Of a stretch of DNA of 64,000 nucleotides, positions 40,810 through 49,349 are shown in pieces. The notes beneath the pieces were generated by a model, which made no database searches, was not told the origin of the DNA, and worked only from the letters and a program-made list of their open reading frames with translations. The stretch comes from Gammaproteobacteria bacterium. GTDB taxonomy: Bacteria > Pseudomonadota > Gammaproteobacteria > S012-40. The first letter of the stretch is position 1. The number at the start of each line of letters is the position of its first letter. A program made the position numbers and the translations under genes. The stretch spans positions 434,001 to 498,000 of the forward strand of contig JAOUMY010000002.1 in assembly GCA_029881255.1 (NCBI GenBank). Reading direction: 5' to 3'.

Positions 40810-41000
40810 TAGATTTCCGTCACTTAAGAGTGTTTTGAATTACTTCTTATAATCAATTGATTTACGAAATATTTAACAGAGAGGACAAGTGTCTAAAAAG
40901 CGGTTAAACTTGGCCACTCAGCAGATTTTAAGTGTCGCAAGTGTAAAGTAATATTGGCAATCGAACCAGATAGCCCAACAAAAACAATACAAAAAAAACA

Positions 41001-41888
41001 ATGACAAGTACGCTGGAAAATACACCTCAGTCTTCCCCTATTTCGGTGCAGTTGATCCATATTGACGGACCATACAAGGGCAAGATTGATGAATTCAATC
41101 AAGATAGCATCTCAATCGGTCGCGACCAGGACAATGACGTAGTCTTCCCAGCAGAGCTGCGTTCCATTTCCCGCCATCACGCTCGGCTGATTCGACAAGG
41201 CGACCAGTTTCTTTTTCTCAGCCTCGGTAAAAACAGCTGCTTGATGAATCAAACAGCGCTCGACGAACGCACAATCCAATCTGGCGATATTATTTGGCTT
41301 ACTCAGAATGGACCAAGAATAAGCTTTCTCACACGCACGCATACGCCAAGCCAAAATAAATCCCAAACCTCTCAGCATGACAAGTTGGTTCAACATTCCC
41401 TAAAGGCTTTCGAAGAGAAAAAGAATCAAAAAACCGAATTTACATTTCAGTACGATACAACGATCAAGTCGATGACCAAAGCACTTGTTCGTCTAGGTAG
41501 CAGTGCAGACGCGGATTTCCGTATAGATCACCCTTGTGTTTCGCCAATACAAAGTGAAATCATTTTTCGCAGCAACGAATTCTATATAAGAGACATTTCG
41601 AACCGGGGCACTACGCTGTTAAATGGCGAGAAGATTTTTCCGGAAGCATTACTACAAGCCAACGACATTATCACACTGGGAAAAGATGGCATAAAAATGC
41701 GTTTTCTCGGGACCGGTCGTTTTTCAGAGTTGCCTGTTGAAGAAAAACAACTGGATCGAAGAATTTTAAACATGCTTGATGAAGATGAAAAAGAAATTGA
41801 GGCCATAAAGCGCTTTCTCGAACCAGTTCCCGAAAGTACTGGGATAAAATTCGTTAAATCGATCTTGAATAAAATATGGCGTCAGTAG
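41001..41888 (+). CDS. Cytoplasmic protein with two FHA domains
   Basis: This 295-residue protein has two forkhead-associated phosphothreonine-binding domains. FHA1 (about residues 20-110) has ISIGRDQDNDVVF, RSISRHHARL and NSCLMN. FHA2 (about 150-235) has VRLGSSADADFRI, SPIQSEI and NRGTTLLNG. FHA1 keeps the Gly-Arg and Ser-x-x-His contacts. FHA2 lacks the canonical Arg after Gly and the His, so it may not bind phosphopeptide. A helical C-terminal tail of about 50 residues follows. There is no signal peptide or membrane segment. It overlaps the kinase gene by 13 bases, so it is probably the kinase's partner or substrate. Confidence 0.88.
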   Translation: MTSTLENTPQSSPISVQLIHIDGPYKGKIDEFNQDSISIGRDQDNDVVFPAELRSISRHHARLIRQGDQFLFLSLGKNSCLMNQTALDERTIQSGDIIWLTQNGPRISFLTRTHTPSQNKSQTSQHDKLVQHSLKAFEEKKNQKTEFTFQYDTTIKSMTKALVRLGSSADADFRIDHPCVSPIQSEIIFRSNEFYIRDISNRGTTLLNGEKIFPEALLQANDIITLGKDGIKMRFLGTGRFSELPVEEKQLDRRILNMLDEDEKEIEAIKRFLEPVPESTGIKFVKSILNKIWRQ

Positions 41889-43288
41889 CAATGAAGAATA
41901 TTAGTCGTTACGAAATCAAATCAATACTGGGCCAGGGCAATATGGCGACGGTATATGAAGCTCATGACCCACGGATTAACCGCACACTGGCAATCAAGGT
42001 CATGCGCAAGGAAAAATGCGCTGACAATGAAAGTCGAACGCGATTTTTACGCGAGGGCAAGGCCGTAGGCGCACTAAACCATCCCAATATAGTCACGATA
42101 TATGACGTCAGCGAACTCGATAGTACGCCGTATATTGCCATGGAAATGATCAACGGAACATCACTAGACAAACTGATTAAACAAGACCACAGTTTTTCCT
42201 TCGATCAAATCGCTCAACTGGGCATACAACTCGCAAATGCCCTACATTTCGCGCATACACGCAACATCATTCATCGAGACATAAAACCAAGTAACATCAT
42301 TCTTTCGGACGATTTTCGAACAGTCAAAATAACGGATTTTGGCATTGCCCGTGTCGAAGAAGTCGAAATCACTCAGCTTACTCAGATAGGCAATTTATTG
42401 GGCACCCCCCAATATATGTCACCTGAACAAGTAAATGGTGAAAAAGCTGACGCACGATCTGATCTATTTTCTCTCGGATCTATTTTATATCAATTGCTAA
42501 CAGGAAAACGTGCTTTCTCAGGGCAAGGGCTGGCAAAAGTATTGTTTCAAATTGCAACGGAGTCTCCTGAACCGATAGAAAATCTGCGACCGGAAACTCC
42601 CGATATCCTTAAACAAGCAGTCACTCGTTTGTTGGAGAAAGACCCACAAAAACGTTATCAAAGTGGCGAGGAACTTGCCGCTGCGCTAGAACTTTCGCTG
42701 GAACAGATGAATCCACATGCATTAAATCGGGTTTTCGCATTTTCGAGGAGCGGGTTCAATACCCTAGGATTTTTTCTCACTATCGCTCTAATTTTTTCAA
42801 GTTGCGTCTCGATTGGCGCATTTCACTTCAGTCAATCCCAAAAACTAAGCGATGACTTCGTCATCTCACATGCCGATTCCCTGTCTAAATTCATGTCGGA
42901 ATCTGCTGCAGAATCATTGCTATCTCAAGACTGGCGTTCACTGGAAATACTGGTAAAGGACTTTCAAGAGAAATATCACTTGAACAGCATAGCATTTGCT
43001 GATAGAGAACACATCATCAAGGCGAGCAACGAGGCAGACCGCCTAAACCGAAACTTAAATGCACCCCGCGTTTTCAGCTTTGACATTTACGAGTCGAATT
43101 ACCAATTCACAACCCCGGTACGTTTTGGTGATCAAGATATTGGTGCACTGCAATTCGGGATAGTCAGACGATCTGTTTTTGAACAGTTTAATCTAGGCCA
43201 GATAGCAACCCCAACACTGGCTTTGGGTGCATCATTACTGCTTCTAAGTGTCATCTCACTTTTTAGTATTTCGAGGATAAGAAAGTAA
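41876..43288 (+). CDS. Transmembrane serine/threonine protein kinase with periplasmic sensor domain
   Basis: This 470-residue Hanks-type kinase has an intact catalytic domain (about residues 12-275): glycine loop LGQGNMATVYEA, Lys in AIKVM, HRDIKPSN, DFGIAR and GTPQYMSPEQ. A membrane helix (about 298-318) leads to a periplasmic domain of about 120 residues that looks like a small Cache-type sensor. A second helix (about 443-465) ends in a short basic tail. No PASTA repeats are present. The 13-base overlap with the FHA gene suggests coupled translation. ATG 41891, just past the FHA stop, is an alternative start. No phosphatase gene is nearby. Confidence 0.9.
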   Translation: MASVAMKNISRYEIKSILGQGNMATVYEAHDPRINRTLAIKVMRKEKCADNESRTRFLREGKAVGALNHPNIVTIYDVSELDSTPYIAMEMINGTSLDKLIKQDHSFSFDQIAQLGIQLANALHFAHTRNIIHRDIKPSNIILSDDFRTVKITDFGIARVEEVEITQLTQIGNLLGTPQYMSPEQVNGEKADARSDLFSLGSILYQLLTGKRAFSGQGLAKVLFQIATESPEPIENLRPETPDILKQAVTRLLEKDPQKRYQSGEELAAALELSLEQMNPHALNRVFAFSRSGFNTLGFFLTIALIFSSCVSIGAFHFSQSQKLSDDFVISHADSLSKFMSESAAESLLSQDWRSLEILVKDFQEKYHLNSIAFADREHIIKASNEADRLNRNLNAPRVFSFDIYESNYQFTTPVRFGDQDIGALQFGIVRRSVFEQFNLGQIATPTLALGASLLLLSVISLFSISRIRK

Positions 43289-43311
43289 GCCGACTTTCTT
43301 AACAGGGAACG

Positions 43312-44343
43312 ATGACAATAAAAACAACATATTCAATACTAGCTCTTATTGTTCTTAGCTTTCTGCACGGATGTAGCGTGAGCCTTTACAAGGGCCACGG
43401 CAACACTGCGGGAAAAGGCAATAGCATTCTAAAAATTACTCAGGCAGCAAGCAAAGATTTAGTCGTATTAATCACCCGTCGTGACGACACGCTCCAGAGA
43501 CTCGCGCAACAATATTTGGGTGACGCCAATAAGGACTGGGTAATCGCTGACTATAACCAAATCGACCATATCGTTCCGGGTATCGAAATTGCCATTCCTT
43601 TAAAACCATTTAATCCTACCGGCGTTTTTGGCAACGGCCTGCAAACCATTCCTATACTGTGCTATCACCGATTCGATGACGAACGGGGAAAAATGTCTGT
43701 CTCCACCGACAAATTCCGACAGCAGATGCAATACCTGAAGGACAATGGTTATCGTGTGATCTCACTAAAAGACGCTCTCTCATTTTTTCAGGGAAAACAG
43801 GCCATACCTCTAAGGTCTGTGGTTATCACAATAGATGATGGCTATCGATCCAACTACACCGAAGCCTTTCCCATATTTCAGGAATTCAACTTCCCAGCAA
43901 CCATTTTTCTTTATACTGATTTTCTTGGCGCACCGGATGCGTTGACGTACACACAAATCCGAGAAATGCACAAAAGCGGGCTGATAGATTTTCAACCGCA
44001 TTCCAAGAGTCATCCCAATCTAGTGTTAATGCACGGCGATGATAGCGAAGAAGAGTACCGCCAGCGAGTGGAAGCGGAGATTGAGTCATCTTCCAGTCGC
44101 ATCTCATCAATCATTGAGACTGATATGTTTTCATTTGCCTATCCATTCGGTGATACGAATGAATTAGTAATTAGCAAACTCAAAGATCGCAATTTTTCGG
44201 TTGCCGCTACCGTACAGCCAGGCACCAATCCCGCATTCGCAACACCATTTATGCTCAAGCGTACCATGATATTCGGCGACCACGATTATGAAACGTTTAT
44301 AGCCTCACTACAGGTTTTTGAATCTTTGAGACTTAAAGAGTAA
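43312..44343 (+). CDS. LysM-polysaccharide deacetylase lipoprotein
   Basis: This 343-residue envelope enzyme opens with a lipoprotein signal ending SFLHGC (Cys21). A LysM-like domain (about 50-95: RDDTLQRLAQQYLGD... IVPGIEIAIP) should bind glycan. A NodB-type polysaccharide deacetylase domain follows (about 105-340). It has TIDDGY, whose Asp pair supplies the base and a metal ligand, and HSKSHPNL, whose two His bind the metal. It probably removes acetyl groups from peptidoglycan or an exopolysaccharide. AGGGA lies upstream of the ATG, 23 bases after the kinase gene. It has the same orientation as the kinase, so co-regulation is likely. Confidence 0.9.
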   Translation: MTIKTTYSILALIVLSFLHGCSVSLYKGHGNTAGKGNSILKITQAASKDLVVLITRRDDTLQRLAQQYLGDANKDWVIADYNQIDHIVPGIEIAIPLKPFNPTGVFGNGLQTIPILCYHRFDDERGKMSVSTDKFRQQMQYLKDNGYRVISLKDALSFFQGKQAIPLRSVVITIDDGYRSNYTEAFPIFQEFNFPATIFLYTDFLGAPDALTYTQIREMHKSGLIDFQPHSKSHPNLVLMHGDDSEEEYRQRVEAEIESSSSRISSIIETDMFSFAYPFGDTNELVISKLKDRNFSVAATVQPGTNPAFATPFMLKRTMIFGDHDYETFIASLQVFESLRLKE

Positions 44344-44358
44344 CGGGATTATCGCCTA

Positions 44359-44844
44359 GTGAAAAATTTTATTTTACCTATCTCCGTCTTATCTGTATTG
44401 CTAGTAACGCAGTCGTGCGCATCATCAAATCTGACGTTCACAAATGAGTTTGTGTATGCCGACACAATACACCCGGAAAGACACTATCGTCTGGCGCAGA
44501 AAAGTCTAAAAGAAAAAGATTATCAGCGTTCACTACGCCACTGGCGCATCCTGAGCACAGTTAAACCCGATGCCGCCGAATACAAGAACCGAATAAGAAT
44601 TGTCGAGGCATTGGCCGATCGCATGGCTTACCTGGAAATTGAAAAAGGGCAAAAGCTACTGAAGATGGGAAAATTAGAAATCGCAAGAATGCACTTTTTA
44701 CGCGCCCTGTTTTATCAACCAAATAACGATTTCGCCTTTGGCGCCCTGCGCGAAATCAATACTGATGAGGTTACTAAGGCGCAATTGACGCATATCGACA
44801 AACTGAAAAAACAACAGGTTCAGCAATACGCCGATTCGCAATAA
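44359..44844 (+). CDS. Small TPR-like lipoprotein
   Basis: This 161-residue protein starts at GTG 44359, 15 bases after the deacetylase stop, with GGGA upstream. The signal sequence ends in LLVTQSC (lipobox). The mature part is helical with two TPR-like hairpins: HYRLAQKSLKEKDYQRSLRHWRIL (about 48-71) and EKGQKLLKMGKLEIARMHFLRALF (about 95-118). It resembles the C-terminal repeats of the convergent LysM-TPR lipoprotein at 44847-46052. Probably a scaffold partner of the deacetylase; function unknown. The two genes end two bases apart. Confidence 0.78.
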   Translation: MKNFILPISVLSVLLVTQSCASSNLTFTNEFVYADTIHPERHYRLAQKSLKEKDYQRSLRHWRILSTVKPDAAEYKNRIRIVEALADRMAYLEIEKGQKLLKMGKLEIARMHFLRALFYQPNNDFAFGALREINTDEVTKAQLTHIDKLKKQQVQQYADSQ

Positions 44845-44846
44845 GT

Positions 44847-46052
44847 CTATTGCGCAGCGAATTTCTTCAAATTTATTTTCATCCGTATGGCTTTTTCCCG
44901 ATAGAGTCGCGCATTTTCGTTTTCTGGCATCATGGAAAGAAATTCATCCCATAACAAAATCGCGCCTTCGAGATCCTGTCGACGTTGAGCTAGTAACGCG
45001 CGCTTGTAAAGACTGTCAGCGACTTCAAGAAAAAGGGCTTCCTTTTTCGCCTTAGCCTGAATGTGATCGGGTTGAAGTTCCAATACTTTGTCAAACGCCC
45101 TAAAGGCCTCTTCGTTTTGACTATTCTCAATTGCCCGTAGACCTTGTTGATAATATTGGTCGACCTCTATTTTTGCGGAAAGGGCTTCCAGTTGAAAACG
45201 AATGTCTGCGTTTCCGGGCTGTAAAGCTGTTGCACGATGTAATAAGTCTTTTGCCGCCAGTGTTTTTTGTTGTTTTTCAAGATGGCTTGCCTGTTTGAGC
45301 AAAGCATTGGTCAGCAGATGATTCAAAGCCTTCTTCTCGCTATCGGACAAAACCTTCTCGGTCAGGCTATTTTCCAACTCGTTAATGACATCGCTGTATT
45401 TGCCGAGTTCGTACAGGCTGTTTGCACGTTGTAAATCGGTGTTGGGCATCGCAGCCAGCCTGGTATCGGAATCTGCCACAGACTGCTCGCCAGGAATCCG
45501 GATTTTCTGCCCCATTTTTACGTCGCTGGGCTTTTCAATGTGGTTATAGCGAGCGAGCAAATAGAACAGCAGTGGATCATTCAAATACTGTTTTGCCAGT
45601 TTCGATAGCGAATCTCCATACTCAATACGATATTCGAAACTCTCACTTCCCAGCTGTTCAACAGGATCATCGTCCAACTGTGACAGCAGTTTGCTGGCTC
45701 TCTTATTGTTTGGACTCAGTTCAAGCGCGCCATTGAATGCCCAACGCGCACCGTTCTGATCGCCTTTCTGCAGATAAAGTATGCCCTGTTGGATATACTC
45801 TCTGACACTGGACAAAACTGGACGGTGGGATTCAGGATCTGGCGTCTGCGGAAGCGCCCCAATTTCCTCGACCTCTTCTGACGACTCCGTAGATTCTGCC
45901 GTCACGTCCAGACCTGTTTCTATTTGTGGCAGGTCAACTGGCTCGGAAGGTGACTCAATAGGAGGAACGGGGATAACACCGCAACTGCTGAGCAAAAACA
46001 GAAATGCGCCGCCAATAGGTGCGGCGACCTTGCCTCTTATTATTATTTTCAC
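44847..46052 (-). CDS. LysM and TPR repeat lipoprotein
   Basis: This 401-residue protein starts at GTG 46052 with GAGG seven bases upstream. The signal sequence ends in FLLSSC. An acidic, Pro-rich linker (about 30-75) is followed by a TPR unit (about 85-125) and a LysM domain (about 140-190: YRIEYGDSLSKLAKQYLND... MGQKIRIPG). At least three more TPR-like units reach the C-terminus. The LysM core resembles that of the 43312-44343 deacetylase. It probably organises peptidoglycan-linked factors from the inner leaflet of the outer membrane. It faces the kinase/deacetylase group. Confidence 0.82.
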   Translation of the reverse strand: MKIIIRGKVAAPIGGAFLFLLSSCGVIPVPPIESPSEPVDLPQIETGLDVTAESTESSEEVEEIGALPQTPDPESHRPVLSSVREYIQQGILYLQKGDQNGARWAFNGALELSPNNKRASKLLSQLDDDPVEQLGSESFEYRIEYGDSLSKLAKQYLNDPLLFYLLARYNHIEKPSDVKMGQKIRIPGEQSVADSDTRLAAMPNTDLQRANSLYELGKYSDVINELENSLTEKVLSDSEKKALNHLLTNALLKQASHLEKQQKTLAAKDLLHRATALQPGNADIRFQLEALSAKIEVDQYYQQGLRAIENSQNEEAFRAFDKVLELQPDHIQAKAKKEALFLEVADSLYKRALLAQRRQDLEGAILLWDEFLSMMPENENARLYREKAIRMKINLKKFAAQ

Positions 46053-46087
46053 AACACAACCTCAATTTTGGTACTGCGCAACAAACT

Positions 46088-46612
46088 TTAGAATGGATAA
46101 TGCAGCGCTACTCCCGCATTATTCGCGTTATTCTTTAATCGTGTATATTCAAGCTCCAAGGTTATCTTGCTCTTAAACACATAGCCCAAACCAGCGCCTA
46201 ACTGTAACTCCAGACCTTCTCTAATGCGCGTGCCTGCGCCAGCTGGTCTTAGGTGTTCGCTATGCATATAGACAGCGCCGGCTTTTAACTTTAGATAGCC
46301 CTCCGTTAAAACAGGATAACGGTAGGCGCCGTATACAGCTACATCCCAATAGGAAAAACTGCCATTGCCCTCTGCAGACGTATAATCACCGCCATAAAAA
46401 CCGTAATTTCCTTCGATTTCACCGGAAAGATTATTGTCCAGACCATAGCCGTAAAAAGCCCCGACGGTATACAGCGGTTTACGCCACTGGGGGTTGTCAT
46501 CGAACACCATAGCGGTAATTTTGGGCAGTATATAGCTAACACCCTCCCGCGCCTGTGCATTTGACCAAGCAAGTGTGCACAAAATAACTAGAAAAATTAA
46601 ACGTCTACTCAC
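46088..46612 (-). CDS. Outer-membrane beta-barrel protein
   Basis: This 174-residue protein starts at GTG 46612 with GAGG just upstream. A signal peptide ends at about residue 21 (SNAQA). Alternating aromatic/polar strands follow (YTVGAFYGYGLDNN, WDVAVYGAYRYPVL, YLKLKAGAVYM, LELQLGAGLGYVF), and the protein ends in Phe, the outer-membrane insertion signal. About eight strands fit, as in small OmpA-like or YfaZ-like barrels. It lies 35 bases upstream of the LysM-TPR lipoprotein gene on the same strand, so they probably form one unit. Role unknown. Confidence 0.8.
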   Translation of the reverse strand: MSRRLIFLVILCTLAWSNAQAREGVSYILPKITAMVFDDNPQWRKPLYTVGAFYGYGLDNNLSGEIEGNYGFYGGDYTSAEGNGSFSYWDVAVYGAYRYPVLTEGYLKLKAGAVYMHSEHLRPAGAGTRIREGLELQLGAGLGYVFKSKITLELEYTRLKNNANNAGVALHYPF

Positions 46613-46646
46613 AACATCCTCACGAGCGATTGAATTATTATTACCA

Positions 46647-47672
46647 CTATTCTAGCCAGTTTCCCGCCTGGGCCAACACCAGATGTTCCATCATATCGAT
46701 ATGCGCATCATCATCATTCAACGCCGGAATATAGTGAAACTCACTCCCACCCTTGGACAAAAAGAAATCGCGATTTTCCTGGTCGATCTCTTCCAGTGTC
46801 TCCAGGCAATCGGCCGAAAAGCCTGGGCAAACCACATCCAGTCGCTTAACGCCCTGAGCAGCAAGTGATTCGACGGTTTCATCCGTATACGGCCGCAACC
46901 ATTCTTCTCTTCCAAGCCTAGACTGATAGGAAAGCGCCCACTCGTCGTCACGCAAGCCTAATCTGGTGACAAGCGCCTGTACCGTCGCTTTACAATGTTG
47001 TGGATAAATATCGCCGTGATCCGCGTAGCGCTTTGGTATTGAGTGAAAAGAAAATAATAGCTTGTCGCCTTTGCCGTGCGCTTGCCAGTAGCGGCTCACA
47101 CTATCGGCGAGTGCCTGGATATAGTGATTGTCCACGTGGTATTCCGTGGCGACTCGCAACTCAGGGATCACCCGCCAGCGTTTAAAGACGTCAAACATAC
47201 CGTCAGTAATAGATGCGGTGGTTGTCGCGGAATATTGTGGATAGAGCGGTAACACCACCAGTTTACGCGCATTAGCGTGAGCAAGTTTTTCCAAGGCTGT
47301 ATTTATAGAAGGATGTCCATAGCGCATACCCAACTCCACCACAAAGCGGCCAGGATAATGTTTATCCAATCGTTGTTGGAGACTTTTCTGCTGTTTGCGC
47401 GAGATCAACAATAGCGGCGAACCATGCTCAGTCCAGACTTTGCTATAAGCGCGGGCAGATTTTGATGGCCGGATGTTGAGGATGATGCCGTTCAATGCGA
47501 ACCACCAGATAAACCTTGGCACCTCGACAATGCGCGGATCCCACAGAAATTCTTTGAGATAGCGTCGAACAGCGCCTTTGGTAGGCGCTTCGGGTGTGCC
47601 TAAATTGGCAAGCAACACCCCGATTTTGTCAGTATTCTCGTCTCTGCCCAGCCCGGCAATATATGCTGGCAT
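46647..47672 (-). CDS. hemH: Ferrochelatase
   Basis: This enzyme inserts Fe2+ into protoporphyrin IX in the last step of heme synthesis. ATG 47672 is preferred because AGGGGG lies four bases upstream; a GTG six codons earlier overlaps that box. The family core includes VLLANLGTPEAPT, ILNIRPSKSARAYSKVW, VELGMRYGHPSI, LPLYPQYSATT, LLFSFHSIPKRYAD (with the metal-site His) and CPGFSADCLETLEEID. Length is 341. No other heme genes are in the window. Confidence 0.95.
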   Translation of the reverse strand: MPAYIAGLGRDENTDKIGVLLANLGTPEAPTKGAVRRYLKEFLWDPRIVEVPRFIWWFALNGIILNIRPSKSARAYSKVWTEHGSPLLLISRKQQKSLQQRLDKHYPGRFVVELGMRYGHPSINTALEKLAHANARKLVVLPLYPQYSATTTASITDGMFDVFKRWRVIPELRVATEYHVDNHYIQALADSVSRYWQAHGKGDKLLFSFHSIPKRYADHGDIYPQHCKATVQALVTRLGLRDDEWALSYQSRLGREEWLRPYTDETVESLAAQGVKRLDVVCPGFSADCLETLEEIDQENRDFFLSKGGSEFHYIPALNDDDAHIDMMEHLVLAQAGNWLE

Positions 47673-47761
47673 TTCGCCCCCTGTACCCACTAAATTCGGT
47701 GGCCAAGGGTACCAGATTCACCAATCGAATGACAGGTGGCCAGCAGATGACGACTTAGGCG

Positions 47762-49102
47762 TTACTCAGCAATGGCCGATTCGGACAAGGCCATATTGAT
47801 GCGGTTGCGACCGTCTTTTTTGGCCGTATACAAGGCATTGTCTGCGCGCCCGATAAGTGCGTCCAGGCTCTCGCCTGGCTCAAATACCACCAGGCCAGAG
47901 GAAAATCCCGGTAAGCGTATATTATTGCCCTCAAACTGCAGAGTCGTCTCATTGGCGCGTTTCAATACTTTCTGCAATGCCTTATATGCACCTTCAACCG
48001 CTGTATTGGGGAAAATTACGGCAAATTCCTCACCCCCGTATCGAGCAACCATGTCGTTATGTCGAAAAGTTGTCAGCACATCCTGAGAATAACACTTGAG
48101 AACCGCGTCGCCTGCCGGATGCCCGTAGTTATCATTGATAGGTTTAAAACGATCGAGGTCGAGTATGGCCAGGGCCAGAGAATTGCCGTAGCGCTGGGCG
48201 CGACTGATTTCGTCCTTGAGCCGTTTGATAAACGCCCTTCGATTGGGAAGCGCGGTCAAATCATCGGTGAGGCTCAAGGTGGTTACCCGATTCAATTCCT
48301 CACTAAGTCGTTTGCCTTCATGCTGCACCATAGCAAGATAGCTGGATACGGTTTGAAAGTTTTCGACCAGTTGCTGGTGATCCTGCAGCACGTTTTCCAG
48401 TTCATGGACCAGTGCCTGTTTACGTTTATCAAATTCATTCAGATGATCAATATCGCGTATGGTTTCAAGCTCGGTTTCGAGCAGCTTGCCAAATTCCCGG
48501 CTTTTGTTTAGCCCTTCAACGATTTTTTCATGCGCAGTCAACGAATCCATAACCATATTCATTCCCTTCGAAACGACTCCATTTTTGACTTCATCCGTTA
48601 CCTTGGAACGGGTTTCCGCAACCGATCGCTTTTGCAGATAATGTATCTTGCCTCTTGTGTTTATATCCTCAGAGGTAGTTGATCCCGGGGTCTCACTCAT
48701 CCCGTAAGCTTCGAGCAAGGGCTTGAGCATAGTACGAACCTGCTGTTCTACCGCACCTTCGACTAAGGTTATTTCGTCTGCGCATTGCTCGACTGCTTCA
48801 CGGATAGCATCCATTTCGACTTCATCGAGAGGAGGCGTCATGCGAGCACGAAGCAGGCTGATTTTGGTCTGGAGTTTGGTATCTGCAGGAAGATGAGTGG
48901 ATATGGCATCCAAAAGAAAACCGATAGATGCCACCAGCGTATGCTCGCGGGCGCAGCATGCGTCCTCGTGACTGGCCAACATATGCCCAATCTGGGACAG
49001 AAGTATATGCCCCGAATCAGATGCGGACAGACCATCGAGCAAGCGCATAATCTTGCGCAAGGTGGCAGCCTTGAGCAAGACAGTATCTTTGCCTAAGTTC
49101 AA
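47762..49102 (-). CDS. Diguanylate cyclase (GGDEF) with helical N-terminal region
   Basis: This cytoplasmic protein of 446 residues makes c-di-GMP. It starts at TTG 49102, supported by GGGGAG eight bases upstream. The first 260 residues are helical with coiled-coil character and no recognised sensor domain or membrane segment; such N-termini occur in cyclases that dimerise through helices. The GGDEF domain (about 275-440) starts LTDDLTALPNRRAF, has the active-site motif RYGGEEF and keeps the RxxD inhibitory site (RHND). It should therefore be active and product-inhibited. 89 bases separate it from hemH downstream. Confidence 0.9.
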   Translation of the reverse strand: MNLGKDTVLLKAATLRKIMRLLDGLSASDSGHILLSQIGHMLASHEDACCAREHTLVASIGFLLDAISTHLPADTKLQTKISLLRARMTPPLDEVEMDAIREAVEQCADEITLVEGAVEQQVRTMLKPLLEAYGMSETPGSTTSEDINTRGKIHYLQKRSVAETRSKVTDEVKNGVVSKGMNMVMDSLTAHEKIVEGLNKSREFGKLLETELETIRDIDHLNEFDKRKQALVHELENVLQDHQQLVENFQTVSSYLAMVQHEGKRLSEELNRVTTLSLTDDLTALPNRRAFIKRLKDEISRAQRYGNSLALAILDLDRFKPINDNYGHPAGDAVLKCYSQDVLTTFRHNDMVARYGGEEFAVIFPNTAVEGAYKALQKVLKRANETTLQFEGNNIRLPGFSSGLVVFEPGESLDALIGRADNALYTAKKDGRNRINMALSESAIAE

Positions 49103-49349
49103 TTTTATTGCTCCCCATCCGCCCCTGTTTTTAAAACAGCTTTTTTATTTGGAGCTATGTTTCAGATGTTTTGTTTTTATTGAGTAAGAAATACGACGAA
49201 ATTGCCAACTCACAAGCACCATCGAATATTCGCTTCGATAGATGTTCGAGGATACTACGGCAATTCATGGTTATTGGGCATTATAGTAAGTAGATTTCAA
49301 AAAAAACAGCGCTATAACGGTTAACATATGTCCATATTGACCGAAAGGT

